This document shows positions 25,456 through 37,205 of a DNA stretch of 64,000 nt, in pieces. Below the pieces are notes generated by a model. The model saw only the letters and a program-made list of their open reading frames with translations. It was not told where the DNA came from and ran no database searches. Positions within the stretch are counted from its first letter, which is position 1. Each line of letters opens with the position of its first letter. Source of the stretch: Larimichthys crocea (Eukaryota; Chordata; Actinopteri; Sciaenidae). The stretch is taken from NCBI RefSeq assembly GCF_000972845.2, contig NC_040018.1, positions 62,001 to 126,000 of the forward strand, read 5' to 3'. The position numbers were made by a program, and so were the translations under genes.

Positions 25456-26931
25456 TTTAAAAAGGTATTCTCATAGAAAGTGTGATCTCTTTTTCAAAAG
25501 AGAAGTGTACAGAACACATAAACATGTACTGTTTAGGCAGATACACAGATAACAGATATATATATATATATATTCACAATTGATTCATAATAACCATTAT
25601 CATTATCAAGTATGGACAGAATCTTACCACAGTATAATTATTCAAAAGCTATAGTGTTAGCAGCAGTAAAGGGCAAAATAGAGAGTCTATATATGCAGTC
25701 AAACCATCTTACACCTTTTCAAACTGCTTCATGCATTCCCCAGAGATTAATAAATGTTAGAAATATGGCACCATCCACCAGCATGCATGTCAACATTATT
25801 GCTGCTTGTTTGCCTAAAATTGACAGACTAAAGACTAAAGACTGTTGTTGTTGGTTTTTTTTTGTTTGTTTTTTGGCCACTTGATGAACTAAAGTGATTT
25901 ATTGTCTCTTGCCAACATATACAGAGTAACATTATCACTGATTGGGAGTCGTGTGGCAGAGTTGTTGTGACACACTTTGATACACTTCATCTTGTTATCT
26001 TTTTTTTTTCCATTGTTAATATAAAATATTGTTGAGTGCAGTGGAGTTTTTTAAAGTCGTTAATGTTGACGTATACGTATATACAAGGCTTGGCTCAGTC
26101 TGTAAGCTCAAAAACAGCATGTCCCTGTCCTTCTCACTCCTCTCCAATATCTGGCCATCTGAGGCCTCTGTGACAAACACTCACCTTGAGTGCTGAATCA
26201 CACATCCCTGGGGCTGGCCGACTCTGTCTGATGAATTTTCTTCGGAAAGAAAGGAGGGGTTATCTCGGAGGTCACCCTAATGTGAGCGACATTCATCAAA
26301 CCTCGCTCCAGAGGAAGTGGCTGAAATTGGAAAACGGAAAAGGTAGTGATTCTTGGAGGTTTGCAGGCAGCAGGGGCACAAAATGGGGGAGAAGGGGAAC
26401 AAAACAAACAAACAGCGTTAACGCAGAGTCGCATGATAGCTAATGGATTGGAGATATGGCAAGTAAGCAGTGCATGTTTACATGGTGTAAACTGCAGTCA
26501 CCTCATTCATCACAGTTGCCTTAATATTTCCCTCCAGCAGCCTTTCCTTTCAATTTGGCAGCAGTCATGGCACCTTCCTCCAGTGAGGAACATACACACT
26601 GAAGTGAATTAGTGTGTTCATTTGGAGTTATGCATGAATGCACCTTTGCATACGCACAGATGTATTCATACATTATGAATATCCTGTATGTTAAAACATA
26701 TTTCTTCGTGTGATCGATCACCTTACCAAGCTTTTTCCCCATTCGACATCAAATCATTTGTTTCATTTTGTGTAGTCATTCAATTTTTTTTAGCTTTTCA
26801 AATGAAATTGTTCATTGGTCTCCTCACTTTCAGAACCAGATCAAACTATTAGACTGAATCTGTGCTCTACATGTGTAATTTCTATGTGTTGGCATGAATC
26901 AGTAATGAATTTCCTAACAGTGACACAACAC
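25456..26931. other. Unique sequence with (TA)n at 25556-25573
   Basis: No gene. A TA microsatellite lies at 25556-25573. The stretch 26186-26520 is GC-richer than its flanks and open in several frames on both strands; see findings. Confidence 0.5.
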
Positions 26932-27127
26932 AGTGGCTCAGTGTACGCACTGTTGCCTCTCAGCTCCCCTGAAAAAAAAAAAAGTATTTGATTTTCTACT
27001 GGTGTTTGTTTTGTTCCCACATTCCATAAACATGCAAGTCAGGGGGACTGGAAACTCACAATTGCTCATAGGTATGAATGTGAATGATTGTTGATTTCAG
27101 TAATACTGGATAGTCTGCGGGACCCTG
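26932..27127 (+). mobile_element. GATG-tailed SINE-like repeat, strongly diverged copy
   Basis: CAGTGGCTCAGTGTACGCACT (26931 on) resembles the tRNA-like head. CCATAAACATGCAAGTC and CATAGGTATGAATGTGAATG match the body of the better copy at 42478-42819. An A-run has expanded at about 26970. Confidence 0.55.
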
Positions 27128-30100
27128 AAAGAGAATAAGCAAAGACAATCACTAAATGAGGATTCAGGATGAATATGCACAACAGATAGTGGCAAAACAA
27201 ATGAATTCTTTTTATATCACGTGTAGCACACTAACACATGTTTTTTACTACTGCATGGTGATTAAGTCTTGTTTGTTTCTTCTGTTTATTTGTGTGCACA
27301 CCTATGAGTGTCAGCTCACGCGTGTGAACTTGCACGTTCAATCGGCATGTGAGCTTCTTCTCTCACATGGGTATCACTAACATATGAGACCTTGTACCCA
27401 TTCTGAAGCTGTACCACAGCAAACAGAGCTTCATTACCACCAAGTTGTTGCATATTAATGTTAAAGTTACAATCCCACAGTGGTAAAGCATGTCAGGAGA
27501 GCGTTAATAAATTATCAAATAACTTCGCTGTCGAGAGGATTCATTAAGAGTTAGCCGAATTTTCAGGTCAAGTGTATTCATGTCAAACATGCCATCAAAC
27601 AAACAAAAAAAAAAACATACGATAGTGTTAGCCAAAGGTGGCAAAGACCATTTTTGCACAGTGCATTTGTGACAGCTAGTGAAAGAGAAAGATCTGGGAG
27701 AAACAAACGTAATTTGGACAGGATTTGCGGATGATGTGGCCCTTTTCCAAATGGAGTGATGACCACGTTGCCTCGGGGAAGGAAGTGCTAAGTGCTCAAA
27801 TGTACGAGAGCACAGGCTGGAGTTTAGAGCTGAAACATAGCCTGCAGGAATTTAGGTTGAATTTCAACCTTGTTCACATGACAGCTTATAGAGGAAGAGC
27901 AGAAGTGGGGAACTGGAGACGCGAAGGTTGAGCTTTAGGTTCTGGTTAAATAGTGTAGTTCAATATGGCATCTACTCAAAAACTCCCCCAAATGTCCACT
28001 GCAGATAGGTCAGCAGAATGTGTATGAATGATTGATTCACTTGTTTCTTTTAGAAAACTACTGGTTATCCTTCTGAGTCTATGTATTGTGCTATGTTTGT
28101 ATTTGGTTGTAGAACATTGCAGAGTTTTATATATATATATATATATATATACCATTTAAAATATTTCTGTTTTTCACTGTTGAAATTCATCACATAAAAT
28201 CAGAGTTTACATAAAGATACAGTGGAGTCTATCAACATGGAAATTAATACACTAACACATTATTAAACAGTCTATAACCTTTGTAGATAGTCATCAAAAC
28301 ACTTCTGACGTGCTGTTCAGAGGCATTTATATGATTGTTAGCTGCTGTAAATTCATAACATTTTTTATCATGTTGTGTTTTGTTTGGTTTTGCAACTGTG
28401 TTCCCTCTATTTGTTTCAGATACTTGACGATTAGAATATGGTTTTCAGTGCCTTAATTATTTATGAAATATGACACCCATCAAATGCTTATTGTCTGCCA
28501 ATTGCTTGGAGCCAATGACAATTTTTTTTCCCCCTGTTTGTTGTCATGCAGAGTTCCTCATAGGATGTTGATTGGTCCAAACCAGTGTAGCTTAGATGCA
28601 AACACATAGCTTGAAGCCTGATTCTTGGCCAGTTGACTCACTATCGCTATCAGTATAATATTGCGTAGTGTGCTGTGCCACAGTCAGGGAATCCTCCTTT
28701 ATGTGACCAACAGCAGCATTACAATTAAAACAGCTTTTCTGTGGCTGTGTTTAATACAATGATTTTCCTCTCTGTGTTTCTTTTTCATTACAATTATTAT
28801 TATTATTTTTTTTTTATCAAGACTTAAAACCCCTGTTGAGTCTAAGACAGGCTGTGTTTTTGATTCACACTTGAAGGAGACTGAGAATTGATTTCCCAGA
28901 TCAATGATTTGTGTAAGCAATCAGTTATTAAAGATATCTCTTTATATTTTGTACATATTCACCCCAACCAATCATTGTATGATTACAACAAATATACAAA
29001 TACAAATACAAACATGATAGATGTTTGGTAGTGACACAAAACTTCAACTATCACGTATCTTGTCTCATGACTGTCTGGGTGGTCTGTTACGGGAAAAAGT
29101 AGAGACAGAACCAGGATGAGATTAAGAACCATGTTCAGCTGAGGCTTAAAAGAGCAGCCCTGTTGGCTAAACATCCCTCTCTCATGTTTTTCCAAAGACA
29201 GTTCCTTTGGGGCTAAATATGGGAAGTAGGTCATCCTTTTTTTTTGGAGCGGCCATTTTCTGTTGGTACAGCATTAATATTTGATGTACATAAAGTCCCG
29301 TATGAATGGAGGGAAATATCAACCAGAGGGAAGGGTTTGTAAAGACTATGTAAACACATTACGAACAGGAGCCAGCAGCACTATGACACTGCAAGTACAA
29401 CATTTCATAATAGTATTTGTATTTCAATGGACATGTATACCAATGAATCAGTGGGGATGATGAGAAGAAATACTTAATTTTTTGCATGCTGATTTAACCC
29501 AGAAGAGAAATGTTCAAATGCTTCATATGTATTTGAAAATAATGCAATGGAAAATAGTTTGAAGAAAAATAAAAATCTTTAAGCATTATAAAATCTTTAA
29601 TATGAAAATGTGGAAGCTTACAAGGATATAAAGGCAGCCAGGCTCATCTGCCAAATCAATACAAGACAAACATTGGAAAGGTTTTGGGGCAAATGTTTGC
29701 ATCACCCTTGTAAAATCAGGACTTGAGAAATAGTCTCAGGTTGCTTGGTTCTCCCTGCTTTAAGCCAAAAACTGAGAACAGATCAAACAGAGTTAAATCT
29801 CCATCACTCTTGGATGTAAGGTGGATGCAAATTAGAGAACATGAGCATAATATGCAATGTGAGGTTCATTTATGGAGGACTTTGTTTTTCAAATGTTAAA
29901 TAAGACATAAATGATCACACTCTATCCAAAAATACATGGGGGGAGTTTGTCTGGAGTTTATCTTCTCAGATGCAGGACAGGGCAAATCCAGTGAAAGTGC
30001 ACCTGCATTTGTTTGTATAAAGGTGACTCCATTGATATAATGTAGTCTAGAAGTTGCTGTTAAATATTCACATGCACATGTTTTGCTTTGAAAACACTGT

Positions 30101-30243
30101 TTAGAAGACTGTAAGCCTTCATTTTTATTATTACTCTAAATTTCATGTATAAACTGGCTCAGACCAGAGTAGGCAGAAAGAGGGCAAAACCCTAGTCACC
30201 GTGGATTTATGGTCAGGTTACATAAATTAATGACAAGGGTAAA
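27128..30243. other. Unique AT-rich sequence, (TA)n at 28128-28151
   Basis: No gene or recognised repeat apart from the TA microsatellite. Confidence 0.5.
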
Positions 30244-30531
30244 TCCATCCATCCATTATCTGTAACTGCTTATCCTCATCAGGGTCACGGTGGGCAGCCT
30301 ATCCCAGCTGACTTTGGGCGAGAAGCAGGACACATGCTGGACAAGCCGCCAGCTCATCACAGGGCACAGAGACAAATAACCATTCACACTCACATTCACC
30401 CCTACGGGCGATTTAGAGACACTAATTAACCACTTAAGTGAATGACTTTGGACTGTGGGAGGAATTGGGAATACCTGGAGCGAACCCACACGGACATGGG
30501 GAGAACATGTAGACACACAGAGGGAGGGTAA
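30244..30531 (-). mobile_element. GATG-tailed SINE-like repeat, 5'-truncated
   Basis: The minus-strand copy starts at its 3' tail (CCATCCATCC, i.e. GGATG repeats on the minus strand). It then reads inward through CTGCTTATCCTCATCAGGGT, TATCCCAGCTGACTTTGGGC, CATTCACACTCACATTCACC and GACTTTGGACTGTGGGAGG to CATGGGGAGAACATG. The tRNA-like head is absent, consistent with 5' truncation during retrotransposition. It is among the least diverged repeats in the window. The frame 30256-30537 over it is incidental. Confidence 0.85.
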
Positions 30532-32660
30532 ATTCAAAAATGTACATTCTCACGGTAATAACAAAGGTGATAAAAGTCTCCTGGAAGTTTTTTGGTCAGT
30601 GACAACTATACAAAAAAAATCCATCAAATTGCAAACTCTGTAATGGAATCCAACATAAACAGCTGTGTTACAAACTTAACCCAGTGAAGATAATCACGAA
30701 TTAGGTATAATAATCACAGGGGTGCTGTATTCAACAAGGTTATCTGCATCATATAGGTGTTTTGATTGTTCTTTTTACTCAGTTTTTATAAGCATCTACC
30801 ACATTTGACATAAATACGGATATATAGAGTTAATATATGTACACCCAGTCTATAAGAATTGATTTAGCCACTACATATGGATGAGTGAGTGGAAAGTAAT
30901 AAAAACTGACCTGGAATACCCCGTTACTGCATAATGTCCTCTTCTGTTGTTTTATAATTGAAATGAACTCTAAGCTTGGAGTTGAAACTAATGATAGACA
31001 ACAGGGTTAGACGTTTCTTATAAAAAAAACAAAAAAACATGTAGCATAAACAAATATAAAGCCATACGATCACTAAAAACATTGGAAGTTGTGAAACAGT
31101 TGTATAATTTTAAGATTCATTTTCATTTTAGCAAAAGGACAGACCATTGGACTATTGGACAGACCGTCTGTATTGACTGATCAAACCTATAGAGTAAGCT
31201 AAACTTACACAAATCTTATAGGCAAATAAAACTCCTGCATGAACAATTCTGGCTGTGTTATCTCTAGTATGTGTGTCAGTTCTCCCTGAAATAAACAACA
31301 AAAGACAATGGATGAGTGAGGCAGTGTTCTTATGCAGTCACATCCTGCAAGGGTGGGAGGAAGTTAAAGTAACAGAGGACATTTGAGTAACATATAATTT
31401 GGACTGTGATAAAACAAAGTGTTCGTATCAACATCCCTCTGTAATAAGATAATAATTGGGTTAAAATGTATGCGAGATAATCAAGACCACTCGTGCGTAG
31501 TCAATGGACTTGCAGTGTGTAGTGATGTGTAATGTTGTGTATAATGATACATCAATTGCATCGAAGTAACTTCCACAGAGAAACACAGCATTCACTGAAA
31601 TCCGTGACTTCCTTCTACAGCAAAGCATTTTACATACACCGTGTCGCCCTCTCCCCACCTGCTGAGCTGACACCCTGAGATGTCTCACTGAATATTCATT
31701 AAGTGCTGAGCCTGCCTCCACGTCTCCCCCCTGGCTAGAAGCCTAAAGGGACATTTCAGAATATATGTTCATAAAAAGAATATTTGCTTATTTTATGGCT
31801 TTATGACAGGGTTAGGCTGTGTGAATATATGCAGCGTGTTGGTTCAGTCCTATAGAATGAACCAACACCTCTCTTAGACAATTTTTTTTAGTGCAGGACG
31901 TATTATAATCTACAGTTATTGAAGTTATTATATCAACCAGTTGCTACCAGTTAAACTATTCCGGAGAGTATAAATAACATCATACTGATTTCATGACTTG
32001 TCAAAGCACCAAACTGAACAACTCAAAAGTAATGTCTCCTTTGAGTATCACATATCAAATGCCACTAAGATTCACTGCATGACGGAGATAACACACAATG
32101 ACTAATATAGAGCACCACAGGTAAAAATAATGCATGTTCCATGACAAAATATAACTTTTTTCTTGAATTTTGGATCACTTCACACTTTAAAAATGGTAAT
32201 TCATTTGATAAATAAACAGCAGTGAACTGTGCACTGCTTTCAATGAGTCAAAATAGAAAGCTTATATTGGTCAACACACAGCAGTGCAGCAGCAATGGCC
32301 CGCTCTACAGTACAGTATGTGTTAATGTGGAATTACCCCTTAAAATATAAGTCTTGATTTATAGTTTTGTCTCTGTAATTGCTGTCTTTAAGACTTGTAT
32401 CATATTTTTCTTTAATGTATTTTTTTTTCTAACCTAAAGGCATGTTGATAAAATAACCTGTGTTTGACCGCTTTTGGCAATGCAACAGCAGGAGCAATGA
32501 AAGAGGAACAAACAGTTGTTCAGATAACATAAATAACTACATGAGGCTCAAAGTTCATGTGGCATATTGCTATTTCTCAAACAAGAAAAATGCAGTACGT
32601 GGACCAGCTGTTTTTTTCTACGTGTTTTTTGTCCCCCCCTGAGAATTGAAACTTGGTAAG

Positions 32661-32665
<5 letters not shown>
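30532..32665. other. Unique AT-rich sequence, no gene seen
   Basis: Frames of at most 86 residues without features. Confidence 0.5.

Positions 32666-32701
<36 letters not shown>
32666..32701. repeat. (GA)n microsatellite
   Basis: Nearly perfect GA tract of about 36 bp. Confidence 0.95.
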
Positions 32702-32703
<2 letters not shown>

Positions 32704-33745
32704 CAGCTGCTGGACCGAGATAGCATGACCTCAAGTTCATAGCCATGGCATAAATCTTGACCTCTCTTGAAGCAGCATGGATGAAGGGTCACAGTGTGCC
32801 TGGGTCATCATCACATATAGATGTCAAGGGCCAAGAGAGACACTTACCCTAATACCCCCCTACCATTCCTATTCTACACTCTAGGTGCTCTTCACATTGA
32901 TTTTCCCTTTGAGGTGAAAGCAGTATGATGTGTTCAGCTCAAGCCCACTTCTGGCAGGCTGCACTAAAGAATAGGTATGCCAGGTTAAATTTCAGCACAC
33001 TTAAAAAACAAAAATGCTGTCAGCATTTTAGACTGTATAAAGGAATCATTTTCAGAGGTTGTGCAGCTCACACTAATGTGAGTTGATGTGTTGAGAGTTG
33101 TCCAGGTATACTGTGAGTATTTGAATCTAAGAAGATATAAACATAGATGTATAAGGAAAAAAAACTAGTAGAAAGCTTTCTGAATCTGACCCAGATGAAA
33201 AACATAAACAGACTGACAGCAGCTGACCATAAGCTCAGTGTGAGCTTGTAAGATATGGCACTTTGCTGTTTAATGGAATGGAGATGTGCCCTTAGATTTC
33301 TTTAACCAATAACGGGGCAAAATAAGTCACTAAAATAAAAATGGTGTATGGGAAGGGCAGAAGGAGGGTTGTGAGAATGAGGCAGGGGTGCAATATAGAT
33401 ACTCAAACTTTCATTTGTCTCTATAGCAACATGTTTTTACTTTGATTACTGAGTGAGATACCACTCATTGTTCAAATCTTATTAAAAGTAAGGAAGGAAA
33501 TGTTATTTCCTCAAGAGTAATTGAATGAAACAAAGCTTGAAATATGAGCCGTATTCAAATACTTGGAAAATAAATTGCGATCTGATAACTAATGCTTTCT
33601 AAGTTTATTATATTGGAGAAATATTTACTATTTGCACACCAACGGAAAAGAATGAAGTGGCTCCTTTCATATTGAATTTAAAATATAAAATATAAGAAGC
33701 ATCCTTACATCAGCTGCCAAAAGTCTAAATGGATCTTTCACTTTG
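32702..33745. other. Unique sequence, no gene seen
   Basis: Nothing recognised. Confidence 0.5.
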
Positions 33746-34221
33746 TACAACCCCATTTCCAGACAAATTGCTATATAAAACATGTACATAGCCCAAAGGA
33801 GAGGATGTCCATAATTTCCAAAAACTAAAATGTAGACTTGTCAGAACACAGCATACTTTTCAACTTCAAACTGTTGGACTATTTGCTCATGCAGTCTTTC
33901 ATACGGTGGTGAAATCTCGCCCCATCCTTGCTTGTGAACAACTGACTTGACTGCCTTTCGAGGATGCCACTTTCATATCTAATCATGATACTACCAATGA
34001 ACAATTAAGCTTGTGGAGTGTTTCAAACTGGTGTTTTTAAGCCCCTTTTGTTGCCCCTGTCTCAATTTATTGTATATTTACAAAAAAGTTTATCAGTTTG
34101 AACATATTTTGTCTTTGGACTGTATTTAGTTGAGTATAGGTCAAAAAGGATTTGAAAATCAATCCATTCTTTTCATTTATGTTTTACACAGCATCCAAAC
34201 TCGTTTGATATCAGAGTTGTA
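33746..34221 (-). mobile_element. Tc1/mariner-type transposon, internally deleted
   Basis: TA-flanked. The left end is TACAACCCCATTTCCAGAC; the right end, read inward on the minus strand, is the degraded TACAACTCTGATATC. Between them are the sequences I know from a common fish Tc1-like element: TGTAGACTTGTCAGAACACA (33833), then a jump straight to CTGTTGGACTATTTGCTCA (33871) and CTCGCCCCATCCTTGCTTGT (33917). The last two, on the minus strand, correspond to the start of a helix-turn-helix transposase (HEQIVQQF). Most of the transposase is deleted. The inner ends GTATATTTACAAAAAAGTTTATCAGTTTGAACAT-like (34071-34105) are kept. Confidence 0.8.
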
Positions 34222-34630
34222 GACTGACTCACCTCCTTCTGCCCTCAATATGGTCTGCCTTCCTTCATTTCATGTGTTGGAATTCTTCTTATTTAAAAGA
34301 CCAGAGAAAAGATTAAAGTGCCTGAATTTCTTATTTTGTGTGTTATTTTGTCCACCTGTAGCAGTTGATATCAGAACATCTGAAGCAATAGTAAATTTGT
34401 GTGATTTTTTTCCTGGTCTGACCCAAAACAATTCACTCTGGCACAACCCTGGTCTGAGGTCCACAGCTAACAAACATTTTCAGCTGTGTCTAGCCTGCAG
34501 CTAGTATTTCTAATATCAAATTAGCCAACGCTGTCTGGCAAGTCTTGCAGTCAGTTGCTGCTGTAGCTGGCAAATTATTTCCATCCGTCCTTGTTTATAA
34601 TTCTGTTGTAGTCAGTAGTAATAAATTAAT
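34222..34630. other. Unique sequence, no gene seen
   Basis: An 84-residue plus frame and a 67-residue minus frame overlap here; neither has recognisable features. Confidence 0.5.
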
Positions 34631-34765
34631 GGGCAACCAAGTGGCTCAATCACAAGCAATGTCACCTCAAGATTCTTGATTTTAACCCTAACCCAGCCTG
34701 CTGAGGCCCTTTGCCTGAGGTCTTTGCATGTTTTCCTGCAGTACTGAACTAATTCTCAGCACAGT
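34631..34765 (+). mobile_element. GATG-tailed SINE-like repeat, head fragment
   Basis: CAAGTGGCTCAATCACAAGC and AATGTCACCTCAAGATTCTTG resemble the diverged tRNA-like head, and GAGGTCTTTGCATGTTTTCC the start of the body. No tail. Confidence 0.5.
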
Positions 34766-36033
34766 GCATTTGAGTTTGTATGAGAATCCTCAAGAACGTG
34801 ATAAACTTGGCTCAGGCTTGTAACAACATAAGGAGCTGACATACACACAGAAAAAGCCAAAGCCAAATTTGTTTATTAAATTAACAAAAAAAGATGGAGA
34901 GAAGACAGGGTGTAAAGGCGTAGATTTATAGTTAGTTGTGTGAGGCATGTATGGATAAACATAAGTATGAATGTTGTAAGAAATGCAAACTTGAACCAAA
35001 CAAAGAGTGTGTGGATGCCATGATGAAGGCGGTCGCTCTGACAACCCACCGAGTCTCCTGCAACAACAGCACAGCAGTACAAGTAGCTGTCACAACCCAC
35101 ACTGTCGTAAGTCAGTTGCACTTTGCCACAGCTAGTCAAACAATATAGTTACATAAAGTGAGATTGTCTAGACTGAATTAAGTATGCAATGCTTCTATAT
35201 CAATCAAATGGCGGTGTGTATTGAGGCTGCTAATGCACAGAAGCCATGAGTGGGTGGGGGAAAGTAACAAGCCAGGAGGAGTTGTTGTCAAACTCACGGT
35301 GGGAGGCATATTTCCAGACCCTGTATGTATTACAGTAAAAAATGATTAAACTGAAAGGTTTGGCTGTACTGTTTTGCCTTACAGATGCTCTTCACTCCAG
35401 GCGGAGTATTGACAATTAGTCTAACTGCAGTTTTGACTCTGACAAAGTGGTTGTAGTCAGTTTTTTGTTCCTCCCACTCAGCCACCAAGTGTTCAGGGTT
35501 ACTGGACTGAGAATATGAAAGTTCATTGCCTTCTATTATTTGCTATCTTCAATTAATTTTTGGATATTTTTTTTTTTCGTTATTAGATAGAAAGCTGTAG
35601 AGAGCTAACAGCAAATAAGGGGTTGCCATGAAACAAAAGTTCCCCATAGGACTCAAATCTCAGACATAACATATAAAAAGCACTCAAAATAAAGTGTTTC
35701 TCTTCAGCTATTTAGAAATGAATTTCATGATTTTTTATTTATTTATTTATTTTTCAAATTATGGTCAGGTTACTTCTCTTTTTTACTTTTCAGAACTGCA
35801 ATGCATCCAGGCCTTTTGACATGTATTGAAAAGTTTGGAGAAAACCATCATATTCTGAGAGCCTTGTTTACAGTTTTTTCACCACTGGGTAACAGTGTGC
35901 ACATAACAACAACAAAGAACATTTCTTGTATCTGACACTGAAAAGAATACTTTCAAATAGCCAGCCCAGACCTATCTTGTTAGAAATGATGACAATACAT
36001 TCTTCCACTAAAAATATGTTTTTAGAAACATTG
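34766..36033. other. Unique sequence, (ATTT)n at 35736-35753
   Basis: No gene. A 70-residue cysteine-bearing frame (34936-35148) is overlapped by minus frames and has no known domain. Confidence 0.45.
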
Positions 36034-36115
36034 TTAAAGGCCTAGTGTGTACAGTGTGTAAGTTTTAGGGGCTATACATACTACATTACAACATCCATTC
36101 CCTATATATATATAA
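36034..36115 (+). mobile_element. hAT-like MITE end fragment
   Basis: TTAAAGGCCTAGTGTGTACAG (36034) then TGTGTAAGTTTTAGGGG matches the terminus of the 4608/16989 family, with a short tandem duplication (GTGTGTACAGTGTGTA) inside the terminus. The body is lost in the TA tract that follows. Confidence 0.65.
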
Positions 36116-36127
36116 TATACTATATTC

Positions 36128-36169
<42 letters not shown>

Positions 36170-36170
36170 T
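36102..36170. repeat. (TA)n microsatellite
   Basis: TA tract, imperfect at its start and perfect after about 36131. Confidence 0.95.
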
Positions 36171-36904
36171 TTAATGTTCAATTTTTTAAGCCACCACTCC
36201 AAAGAAATGGGGAAAGAACAGTTTTTAATAATTCAGTGTAAGAGCTGCTCCAGGCGTATTGCAGCCCAGTAACCCTGAATACATCTCTGGGCTATACACC
36301 CATTTATCAATTACTGTGGAGCTTTTCAGGAGTCTAACATTAACCTCTAAGAATAATTGCACTCATCCATGAGAATCCTTGTTAGTCATTTAGAACATTA
36401 AAACTGCCCATCCACTTTAGCTCTTTGGGATTGTAGAGAAGCTATTTTAGCTACATTAATAAAATGAAAATGGCCTCAGCATCAGAAAGAAGACTCTTTA
36501 CTTTTGATTATGCAGAGTTGGACACTGGAATTAGTATATATGTTTGGACTGTGCAATGTTGATAACACTTATTAATAATATTCATAGCCTATGGGAGGGC
36601 ATAGTCATGGGGGGGGGGGCAAAGGGCTTTAGTGTAAACTTGTAAAATGATATGCTCTGCAAAATCTTTGATGCGCTTACTGTCATGACTGGATGTTAAT
36701 CCCCCATCTTCTTGCTGAATTAAATATTTTGATTTAAATAACACTGAACTGAACAGAACTTGTAATTTTGTTCAGAGGTGAAAATTGATGTCAGAATTTA
36801 TCCTGTATTGAAGACACATGAATAATCTACAACTGTTCCTGAAGTGGCCATGCCCATTATATAAAACAAATGTTATGCATGAAGCTATTAAATGACATAT
36901 AATT
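36171..36904. other. Unique sequence, poly-G at 36609-36619
   Basis: An 11-base G homopolymer is the only unusual item; no gene. Confidence 0.5.
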
Positions 36905-37205
36905 ACCATAGACAGTGTCCAACATGGACACTGTATCCGTAACATCATCCATAGGATTCTGAAGAGGCATTGTAAACAGAATGTGGTGGGTCTGGCCTCT
37001 GCATCTTGGCAGTCCTGCCACCTAAATATGGCTAACTAAATATGGAAAATCTAAATATGGGCAAAGATTTGAGAGTTGAGGTTGGAGGTGAGGCCTGGTT
37101 GAACAAATACCCTACCTGTGATGGCACCCACATGTCACTCAAAGTGGTGACTTATATAAAAAAATAACCTCAGTACAGTTGTCATGACCAACGTTACCAC
37201 TTGAT
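36905..37205 (-). repeat. Family A repeat, copy 3 (partial)
   Basis: Reverse orientation. CATAGACAGTGTCC...TATCCGTAACATCATCC at the left is the 3' end of the family. CCTACCTGTGATGGCACCCA, TGTCACTCAAAGTGG and CCTCAGTACAGTTGTCATGAC follow. The head half (beyond 37205) is missing. TAAATATGG is locally triplicated at 37024-37058. Confidence 0.75.

Noticed and set aside
30256..30537. 93-residue minus frame
   Set aside because: Covers the GATG-tailed SINE-like repeat; the same sequence is repeated in other copies without an open frame.
32577..32792. 71-residue minus frame with Ser-Leu run
   Set aside because: The run is the translated GA microsatellite.
34936..35148. Small cysteine-rich protein
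   Set aside because: The cysteines sit in a 70-residue frame overlapped by two minus frames, with no signal peptide or family match.
36609..36619. 11-base G run as a G-quadruplex
   Set aside because: A single G tract cannot form an intramolecular quadruplex with four runs; no further G tracts lie nearby.
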